Of a stretch of DNA of 64,000 nt, positions 57,681-64,000 are shown one piece after another; position 1 is the first letter of the stretch; every line of letters begins with the position of its first letter. The notes under the pieces are model-generated. The model had not been told where the DNA came from. It searched no databases and saw only the letters and a program-made list of their open reading frames with translations. The stretch is from Rudanella sp031411995. Lineage in GTDB: Bacteria > Bacteroidota > Bacteroidia > Cytophagales > Spirosomataceae. Both the position numbers and the translations under genes were made by a program. The DNA is taken from NCBI GenBank assembly GCA_031411995.1, contig JANOCD010000097.1:94443-158442 (forward strand), given 5' to 3'.

Positions 57681-60221
57681 ATGAATCACATCGTTCAACG
57701 TTTCATTTTCTGTAGTTGTATGCTGATCGGGTTAGCCAGATCAGGAGTGGCGCAACCGGTTTATACGATCTCCGGCACCGTGACCGATGCCCGGACTGGC
57801 GCAGGCATTCCCTTCGCTAACATTGCCGTTCGGGGCCGCACTACGGGCACAATGGCCGATGTAGAGGGCCGCTTTAGTTTACGGATTACGCCAGGGGCTG
57901 ACTCCGTCCTGATCCACAGTTTGGGGTATGAGAAGCGTTCGTATGCTATTTTGTCCCCGCCGGGACAACCAATCAATGTTCGCTTAGTAGCTACTTCCCA
58001 ACGTTTACAGGAGGTAACGGTCTATGCGAAAGGGGGAGATCCGGCCTATCGTATTATCCGTGAGACCGAACGTCGGCGGGAGCAATTTGACCCGGCTAAA
58101 TTGTCTGCCTACCAGTATGAGAGCTATACCAAAATTGAGGCATACGTCAATAATTTTGGTAAAACCCGCAAAAATGGCCGACGACCGGGACCATTGGGGC
58201 GGCTTCTGGGCCAACTGCCCGCCATCACCGACAGCGATGGCCTACCGGCCGTGCCGGTGTTCGTCTCCGAAACGTACTCCGAATTTTATGCGCGCACGAG
58301 TCCCACCAAGCAAAAAGAACTGGTGCTGAAAGCCCGGGCGGTGGGGGTTGGTGTTACTGATGGCGGGTTAGTTGCCCAACTGGCAGGGGCCTCATTTCAA
58401 CAGTATAATTTTTACCGCAACGCACTTTCGATCCTGGGTAAAGATATTCCCTCTCCTATTGGGCAGCAATGGGAAACGGTATATACGTTCCGCCTAACCG
58501 ATACCGTAACGGTGGAAAACGCCATTTGCTACCAGATCGAGTTCACACCCAAACGGGCAACGGATCTGGCCTTTGTGGGAACCATCTGGATTGATACCCT
58601 CCAACGGGCACTGGCGCAGATTGATGCCCGGGTGGATAAACGGGCCAACATCAATTTTGTCGACGAACTGCGCATCGAACAGGAGTGGGAGACTACCCCG
58701 TCGGGCATTCGTTTTCCGATCCATACCCGCGTGCTGATCGACACCGAAGAACCGACTCCGCGTGCACCGGGCGCGTTGATCCGATTTGCCACCTCGGCCC
58801 GAAACATCCTGGTAAACGAACCCAAAGCTGTTGCGTTTTATGACCCGGCTATCGAACTGGCGGATGATTACCGGCAGACCGACGCGACTTTCTGGAAACA
58901 GGTCCGACCGGACTCTGTCTCGTCTGACGAGTTGCGGGCCATGCGTTTGGTCGATTCAGTGCGAAATGTGCCGTTTATTAAAGTGACGGGCATCATTATT
59001 AACCTCGGGGTAGTCGGCTACAAGTCCATATCGGGTTGGCATCTCGATCTTGGCCCGCTCTTGCACTCCTACGCCAACAACAACATCGAAGGAAATCGCT
59101 TCCGGCTTGGCGTACGCACCAACACCGGTTTCAGCCGGAAATGGGTACTCAACGGTTACGTTGCCTATGGCACCAGGGATCAGACAGTCAAATACGGCCT
59201 CGGGGTGGAGCATATCCTGGCTCGCAAGCCCTGGACAGTGGTGGGTTTCAGGCGTAGTTACGACCTTGAACGGGTTGGTGTTTCAGCCGATAACCTCAAC
59301 GCTAATTCCATCTTTTCAGCCTATTCCCGGTTTGGTACGATTCGGCAGCCTTTTTTTCAGGAAGACAACACCCTGTATATCCGGCGGGAAATGGGCCGGG
59401 GTTTCACCCAGACGATCTCCCTGCGAAACTATACCTTCGAGCCGCTGTTTCCGTTCGCCTACCACTTGCCCGACTGTGTCGATGGGCCACAACGAAGGGG
59501 CTATCGCGCCACTGAGTTTGTGTCGGAAACACGGTTTGCCGCCGATGAGGTGATGCTCCAAAACGACAATGAACGGATCAGTGCCGGGGCCACCCGCCAA
59601 CCCATTTTTACCCTGCGGTACACGCTGGGCCTTCGCAATGCGCAGGGGGGCGATCGGGCATATCATCGGGTGGCCCTGACCATGAAACACTCCGTTCGGT
59701 TGGGTGTGCTGGGCCGCACCGTCTATTCTCTTGGTGGAGGCATCATCCCCTCAACAGTGCTCTACCCGCTTCTGTATGCACCCCTGGGTAATGAATCCGT
59801 GTTCTACGTGGGCAATGCCTATAACTTGATGAACTATTTTGAATTTATCAGCGACCGCTGGGCTACAGCACAGGTCGAACATAATTTTGGGGGTCTGTTT
59901 TTCAACCGAATTCCGGTACTGCGTCGGCTCAAGTGGCGCGAACTGGTCACGGCCAAGGTGCTGTTGGGTAGCCTGTCGACGGCCAACAGGGCGTTGCTCC
60001 GGGAGACGAATGGCCCGACAGTGGAGGGAGCCTTCATGGCACTCAACCGGACACCCTATGTAGAAGTGGGGTACGGCATCGACAACATCTTGAAGGTGTT
60101 GCGCGTGGATGCGATCCATCGACTTTCATACCGCAACCGTTCCGAAATGGCTGTAAGTCAATTGACGGGACCAGCCATAACACCGTTCACCATCAAGGTA
60201 TCGGGTTGGCTTGCGTTCTGA
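57681..60221 (+). CDS. DUF5686 outer-membrane protein with carboxypeptidase-like domain
   Basis: The 846-residue protein has a signal peptide, then a CarboxypepD_reg-like domain (ISGTVTDARTGAGIPFANIAVRGRTTGTMADVEGRFSL in parts, residues 30-110) and the DUF5686 body (about 115-846). That body includes AYRIIRETERRREQFDP, DELRIEQEWETTPSGIRFP and a C-terminal beta-barrel-like half (from about 440). It is common in Bacteroidota outer membranes; function is unknown. Its promoter region matches that of the LytS gene, so it is probably a target of the downstream LytTR system. Confidence 0.88.
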   Translation: MNHIVQRFIFCSCMLIGLARSGVAQPVYTISGTVTDARTGAGIPFANIAVRGRTTGTMADVEGRFSLRITPGADSVLIHSLGYEKRSYAILSPPGQPINVRLVATSQRLQEVTVYAKGGDPAYRIIRETERRREQFDPAKLSAYQYESYTKIEAYVNNFGKTRKNGRRPGPLGRLLGQLPAITDSDGLPAVPVFVSETYSEFYARTSPTKQKELVLKARAVGVGVTDGGLVAQLAGASFQQYNFYRNALSILGKDIPSPIGQQWETVYTFRLTDTVTVENAICYQIEFTPKRATDLAFVGTIWIDTLQRALAQIDARVDKRANINFVDELRIEQEWETTPSGIRFPIHTRVLIDTEEPTPRAPGALIRFATSARNILVNEPKAVAFYDPAIELADDYRQTDATFWKQVRPDSVSSDELRAMRLVDSVRNVPFIKVTGIIINLGVVGYKSISGWHLDLGPLLHSYANNNIEGNRFRLGVRTNTGFSRKWVLNGYVAYGTRDQTVKYGLGVEHILARKPWTVVGFRRSYDLERVGVSADNLNANSIFSAYSRFGTIRQPFFQEDNTLYIRREMGRGFTQTISLRNYTFEPLFPFAYHLPDCVDGPQRRGYRATEFVSETRFAADEVMLQNDNERISAGATRQPIFTLRYTLGLRNAQGGDRAYHRVALTMKHSVRLGVLGRTVYSLGGGIIPSTVLYPLLYAPLGNESVFYVGNAYNLMNYFEFISDRWATAQVEHNFGGLFFNRIPVLRRLKWRELVTAKVLLGSLSTANRALLRETNGPTVEGAFMALNRTPYVEVGYGIDNILKVLRVDAIHRLSYRNRSEMAVSQLTGPAITPFTIKVSGWLAF

Positions 60222-60271
60222 ACGGTTCGATCATGATTCACTGTAAGGATTTCCTGAAAACGAACCGGTCT

Positions 60272-60721
60272 ATGAATCCATTCCGAACGTATACCCTGTC
60301 GCAACGCTGGGCACTGGTCCTCGTCGGACTCCTGACTGGTGTTGCCCTAAGTCGTCTGCTTTTGTCTAATCCCCTGACAGATAAGCCGCGTACTCAAACC
60401 ACGACGTACACGGCTAACCTGATCCGACTAACGAGGCATTTAGCTAATTTACAGGTGCATTGCCGACAGGGGCGAGTGGATTATGTGCAAAATACATTTC
60501 TGGAGCTAAAGCAGGAGTGGCAATTTCAGGACGTTTTGGCCAAATCTGCGCATGAACCGGGACTGATGCGCCAGTATGTCCCCTCGGATAGCCTGTATCG
60601 CCTGGAAAATTACATACGCACGTTGACTAACAGCCCCGATACAGACCGCTCCATCAGGGCTATTCTGGCAGAGATCAAACGAATGAACGAAGCATTAGAT
60701 CGGATGCAGCGGTATAAATAA
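60272..60721 (+). CDS. Small membrane-anchored protein of unknown function
   Basis: The protein has about 149 residues from the ATG at 60272; ATG at 60233 or 60206 would extend it. One membrane helix near the N-terminus (WALVLVGLLTGVALSRLLLS) precedes a helical region (LIRLTRHLANLQVHCRQG ... AILAEIKRMNEALDRMQRY). The HCRQGRVDYVQNTFLELKQEW stretch recalls proteins encoded beside MauG-type peroxidases. I do not assign a function. Confidence 0.65.
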   Translation: MNPFRTYTLSQRWALVLVGLLTGVALSRLLLSNPLTDKPRTQTTTYTANLIRLTRHLANLQVHCRQGRVDYVQNTFLELKQEWQFQDVLAKSAHEPGLMRQYVPSDSLYRLENYIRTLTNSPDTDRSIRAILAEIKRMNEALDRMQRYK

Positions 60722-60827
60722 ATTTCCTATGACGGATTACCGACAAACGGTCAAAAAGATGCTATCAGCGAACGCAAATGATTCCTTACTTTCTTGGACC
60801 TATCTTTCGCCTGATTCGGAACTTCGG

Positions 60828-60920
60828 TTTACCCCTGCTTTTCTCGTGCTTCGCCCCGGGGTTCCAACGCTTCACCGCCTGATCGCTTTGATTCGCTACG
60901 TTCAAGGACCAATTTTGATA
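60828..60920 (+). promoter_or_regulatory. Shared LytTR-type promoter module (copy 2)
   Basis: GCTTCGCCCC (60848-60857) and GCTTCACCGC (60869-60878) are 21 bp apart, and AATTTTGAT lies at 60911. It aligns base by base with copy 1 upstream of the DUF5686 gene. An 84-codon frame crossing this site is not considered a gene. Confidence 0.65.
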
Positions 60921-60933
60921 CATCAACGAACAA

Positions 60934-61977
60934 ATGGACTACCCTGTGAACCAACCTCCTTCAACTCGTTACACCATGAATGATGGCCAGATTCGCCTGA
61001 TTGGCATACCGCTGCTCAGTGTCATCATCCCGGCCACGATGCACTTCGACGACTTCCGACAGGTCAACACCGCCTTCGCCGTGCACTGGTTCATTGGTTT
61101 ATGCAACACGTTGATCGTGTGGGAAGGAAATCGATTCGTTATTCTTTATATGCGCCGGTTGCTTCCCGGCTACGACCAGACAACCCGTCGCCTGCTGGGT
61201 CAGACAATACTCGGATTGCTATACACGTTCGTTGCTACGTTCATACTGGATGAGGTTATTTGCAAAGCTATTTTTCACAAAGACCTGTCCCTGTTCACCG
61301 GGTTTCGGATTAGTCTCATTCCGATGATCGTCGTGTATCTGGTCTACGAAGCCGTGTATTTTTTTGATGCCTGGAAACTGAATGTTCGAAAGACCGAATC
61401 GCTGGCCCGCGAGAGTGTACAAACGCAGTTGGAAGTCCTGAAGAATCAGCTCGATCCTCACTTTCTGTTTAACAGCATGAACACCCTGGCCGCGCTGATC
61501 GACGAGGAGAACATAGATGCCCAACAATACCTCGAACACCTGTCCGATGTGTACCGCTACGTACTCGTCAGTCGTACTAAAAATACAGTGCCATTAGAAG
61601 AGGAAATCGCTTTTGTGGATGCCTATGTGTACCTGAACAAGATTCGGTTTCGCGATAATCTACAGGTTGAGAAGGAGCTATTGCCGGCTGTTTATCACCA
61701 GTACGTAACACCGTTGAGCCTGCAGATGCTCATCGAAAACGCCATCAAGCACAACGTTGTCTCGAAAGAAAACCCACTGAAAATAAAGATCAAACAAGAG
61801 GGTAACACCTATTTAGTCATCGAAAATAACATTCAGAAGAAGACGATCTTAGAGAAATCGACGCGTGTTGGCTTACAGAACATCATCAACCGCTACAGCC
61901 TGCTCACTGATCGGCAAGTCGAAATAATCCGAAACGGAGGTTTGTTCACGGTCAAGATTCCCTTGTTACTTCAATAG
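60934..61977 (+). CDS. LytS-type sensor histidine kinase
   Basis: The 347-residue inner-membrane kinase has four membrane segments in the first 140 residues. The His_kinase domain carries LKNQLDPHFLFNSMNTLAALI (His near 182) and DVYRYVLVSRTKNTVPLEEEI. The ATP-binding region shows LQMLIENAIKHN and GLQNIINRYSLL. It is transcribed with the LytTR regulator starting 49 bp downstream, its presumed partner. A second ATG at 60976 is possible. Confidence 0.9.
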   Translation: MDYPVNQPPSTRYTMNDGQIRLIGIPLLSVIIPATMHFDDFRQVNTAFAVHWFIGLCNTLIVWEGNRFVILYMRRLLPGYDQTTRRLLGQTILGLLYTFVATFILDEVICKAIFHKDLSLFTGFRISLIPMIVVYLVYEAVYFFDAWKLNVRKTESLARESVQTQLEVLKNQLDPHFLFNSMNTLAALIDEENIDAQQYLEHLSDVYRYVLVSRTKNTVPLEEEIAFVDAYVYLNKIRFRDNLQVEKELLPAVYHQYVTPLSLQMLIENAIKHNVVSKENPLKIKIKQEGNTYLVIENNIQKKTILEKSTRVGLQNIINRYSLLTDRQVEIIRNGGLFTVKIPLLLQ

Positions 61978-62026
61978 AGACTGGCTGCTACACGAATCAT
62001 TATTCACAAATTCACGCATTAAACGG

Positions 62027-62794
62027 ATGAAAGCCTTAATCATCGAAGATGAATATCCAGCGGCTGAACGGCTTGAAAAGCTGATTCGTAAGCTGGACAC
62101 CCATGTAGAGATTGTTGGGGTGCTGGAGAGTGTGGAGTCGGCGAAGCGGTGGTTCGCAGCGGGCCAGTCGGTTGATTTAATTTTTTCGGACATCCAGCTT
62201 TCCGACGGTTTGAGTTTCCAGATTTTTGAGTCGTTCCCGGCCCACAGCCCCATCATTTTTACCACCTCGTATGATGAGTATGCTATCCGGGCGTTCCGGG
62301 TCAAGAGTATTGATTATTTGCTGAAACCCATAAAACTGCCCGAATTAGCTGAAGCGATTCGGAAGTACGAAGCGTTGAAACAGGAATTTTCGCCCCAGGC
62401 TTACGCCAAAAAAGTGGAATCGCTCTTAGATAGTCTGGAGATGAGCCGACGCACGCATAAAACCCGGTTTTTGGTTAAGAACGGGGAACAACTCATTCCC
62501 GTGGCGCAGGAACAGGTGGCTTATTTTTACACGGCGAATGAACTGGCTTGCTTAGTCGGACGCGACGGGCGGCAGTACTTAGTGGATTACACCCTGGAAG
62601 AATTGGAAGCGGTGGTGGACCCAATTCAGTTCTTTCGGCTCAACCGGCAATTTATCGCTCAGGTATCGGCCATCGAGAAAATTCACACCTATTTTAACGG
62701 CAAGCTCAAAGTTGAACTTCGCCCCGAAACCGCGCAGGAAATACTCGTCAGCCGCGAGAAAGCCCCGGCCTTTAAAGCCTGGTTAGACGGTTAA
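62027..62794 (+). CDS. LytTR-family response regulator
   Basis: The 255-residue cytoplasmic regulator has a receiver domain (KALIIEDEYPAAERL, phospho-acceptor Asp in LIFSDIQLSDG near 56, KSIDYLLKPI) and a C-terminal LytTR DNA-binding domain (about 145-255, including FFRLNRQFIAQVSAIEKI and LVSREKAPAFKAWL). It probably binds the direct repeats upstream of the LytS and DUF5686 genes, forming an autoregulated circuit. Confidence 0.93.
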   Translation: MKALIIEDEYPAAERLEKLIRKLDTHVEIVGVLESVESAKRWFAAGQSVDLIFSDIQLSDGLSFQIFESFPAHSPIIFTTSYDEYAIRAFRVKSIDYLLKPIKLPELAEAIRKYEALKQEFSPQAYAKKVESLLDSLEMSRRTHKTRFLVKNGEQLIPVAQEQVAYFYTANELACLVGRDGRQYLVDYTLEELEAVVDPIQFFRLNRQFIAQVSAIEKIHTYFNGKLKVELRPETAQEILVSREKAPAFKAWLDG

Positions 62795-62881
62795 TCAATC
62801 CCGAACCTACTGGACTGTGTTTTAATAGGTGCTTTATCGCGCTGTTCCAGAATTCTTGTGCCTCATTCAATCAACTGAATC

Positions 62882-63418
62882 ATGAAAGTGCTCTTTTGTT
62901 TACTTTTCCTGGCAACGGTCGGAACACCGGTTCTGGCCCAGCAGCCCCTCCGCTATACAGTCTGGGGGGATGGCTTACTCAAGCCGCAGTTAGCTAAATC
63001 CAGCCTGTATTTTCTCGGAGCGGGCATCCGGGGCGAGGTTAGCAAACCGATTCGCCACACCAGCAATGCTTGGTTTGCACAGGTCGGTTACGGGCATTTT
63101 TTCCGGAAGCCAACCAGCGCGTTCACGGCCAATATCGGGTTGGTGAACGTTGGGTATCGCTACCAATCCCGCAAGTTGTTTACGGCATCGGTTGGCATTG
63201 GGGCACAATACTGGAATGAACAAATGCGGGTTCGTTTCCCGGATTATAAGCTTGACGAAACACTCAATAGCCTCATTCCCAGCACCATTGTCGGTATTGG
63301 CGTTCGTGTCAAACCCCGCTACACCCTCGGCCTTGAGTACCGGGGTCTTTTCCGGCCAGAAGCCGGTAGGGTCGCGCTTATTAATAATGTCGCCCTGACC
63401 ATTGGGTACACTTTTTAA
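62882..63418 (+). CDS. Small outer-membrane beta-barrel-like protein
   Basis: The 178-residue protein has a signal peptide ending near LAQQP. Alternating hydrophobic strands follow (WFAQVGYGHFF, TANIGLVNVGYRYQ, TASVGIGAQYW, TIVGIGVRVKPRYTLGLEYRGLF) and a terminal aromatic (VALTIGYTF), as in eight-stranded barrels. The ligand is unknown. It starts 88 bp after the LytTR gene and ends just before the peroxidase gene. Confidence 0.8.
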   Translation: MKVLFCLLFLATVGTPVLAQQPLRYTVWGDGLLKPQLAKSSLYFLGAGIRGEVSKPIRHTSNAWFAQVGYGHFFRKPTSAFTANIGLVNVGYRYQSRKLFTASVGIGAQYWNEQMRVRFPDYKLDETLNSLIPSTIVGIGVRVKPRYTLGLEYRGLFRPEAGRVALINNVALTIGYTF

Positions 63419-63428
63419 GTCTACTGCT

Positions 63429-63866
63429 ATGAAATCAATCAAAACATATGCCCTGTACGCCAGTATGGCCGTTTTTGGTCTGTCGGTGTATTCCTGTCAG
63501 TCAACGGATCTGGACGTTAGCCCGGCAGAAACGTTCTTTGCCTTACCCCAAACCGTAACTGACCCGCCTGATAATCCACGTACACCCGAAAAGGTGTTGT
63601 TGGGCAAGGTGCTGTTTTACGACCCGGTTTTGTCGGGCAACAAAGATGTCGCCTGCGCCACTTGCCACCACCCGAAATTTGGCTATTCCGACGGGCTGGA
63701 TTTACCCATTGGCGTGGGCGGAGAAGGACAGGGCAGTACACGCCGTTTTCGTGAGGTCGATGGTCGGACCCAGCCCAACATGCCGCTGACCAAACGGAAC
63801 GCCCCTACCTTGCTGAACGTAGCTTTCAACGGCATCGACACGCAGGGTAAGTACAACCCGCTTACT
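63429..63866 (+). pseudogene. MauG-type cytochrome c peroxidase, truncated by an IS
   Basis: Only the first 145 residues remain. They include a lipobox-like SVYSC, TPEKVLLGKVLFYDPVLSGN, the first haem-binding motif CATCHH and RNAPTLLNVAFNG. The sequence breaks after GKYNPLT and runs into a stop. The second haem motif and C-terminal half are absent. The lost part may lie beyond the IS, outside the window. Confidence 0.85.
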
Positions 63867-64000
63867 CTACCCTACTAAAATAAGGACAATAGAAAAGGGA
63901 ATAGGATATTTGTAGTTCTCAAGCTCCAAATAGACCCCATTCCCTGTGAAGCAGAAGCTCAAAGGCGAAATTACCACAATCCTGCATTCAGCACCCATTG
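63867..64000 (+). mobile_element. Start of an insertion sequence (window edge)
   Basis: The break in the peroxidase gene is followed by AAAAGGGAATAGG and, near 63940, CCCCATTCCC. A GTG at 63946 opens a frame beginning VKQKLKGEITTILHS. The remaining 18 codons are too few to name the family. Confidence 0.5.

Noticed and set aside
60729..60983. 84-codon plus-strand frame
   Set aside because: It covers the shared promoter module and has no family resemblance; the conserved spacing argues for regulatory DNA.

Overview
The window looks like a chromosomal segment of a Cytophagales bacterium close to Spirosoma (Bacteroidota). The grounds are a SusC/SusD pair, DUF5686 and HYC_CC_PP family proteins, a LytS/LytTR two-component pair, a propeller-type hybrid histidine kinase, moderately GC-rich coding sequence and Bacteroidota-style insertion sequences. 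No rRNA, tRNA or CRISPR was seen.

Layout. (1) 1-2530: a graveyard of two IS3-family elements. Nearly every frame break in them is a GC-rich insertion of exactly 16 bp; deleting these 16-mers restores a complete DDE transposase. (2) 2914-17540: a polysaccharide-utilisation-like locus on the minus strand, in the order SusC (frameshifted), SusD, a 33-bp inverted repeat, a secreted barrel enzyme, an SSS symporter, a GH2 glycosidase and an FAD oxidoreductase. A LacI regulator is divergent from it, with a tandem operator in the shared promoter region. (3) 17584-19488: an ISAs1-type element split by an IS630 element, which carries another 16-bp insertion. (4) 19530-43121: a large copper or heavy-metal island. 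It holds a CopZ-like protein, CopA, two AraC regulators fused to HMA-like domains, a CopB-type ATPase with a His/Met-rich tail, a CusA-type RND pump with adaptor, TolC and metal-binding lipoprotein, plus DUF3347, DUF2911 and HYC_CC_PP proteins. An NRPS-PKS-aminotransferase megasynthase and a GNAT enzyme lie at the end of the efflux gene string on the same strand with short gaps. (5) 44682-51310: plus-strand redox and housekeeping genes (DUF547, FAD/NAD oxidoreductase, polyferredoxin, NRDE, ATP-grasp and one unknown). (6) 51300-55223: a hybrid sensor kinase. (7) 55520-57487: MsrB, MsrA and a DUF1223 protein. (8) 57681-62794: DUF5686 protein, small membrane protein and a LytS/LytTR pair. Two promoter regions here share direct repeats 21 bp apart. 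(9) 62882-64000: an outer-membrane protein and a MauG-type cytochrome c peroxidase cut off by the start of another IS.

How it fits together. The sugar locus would import and cleave an oligosaccharide under LacI control. The metal island exports copper from the cytoplasm by two P-type ATPases and from the periplasm by the RND pump, probably under the HMA-AraC regulators; matching direct repeats lie next to three of its transcription units.

Most unusual observation. Nine 16-bp insertions with consensus CCGGKCCGCCGNNGCG break transposase genes of three IS elements, seven of them within 800 bp of one IS3 copy. Related 15-bp units occur in frame in chromosomal genes. This looks like an undescribed family of mini-insertions.
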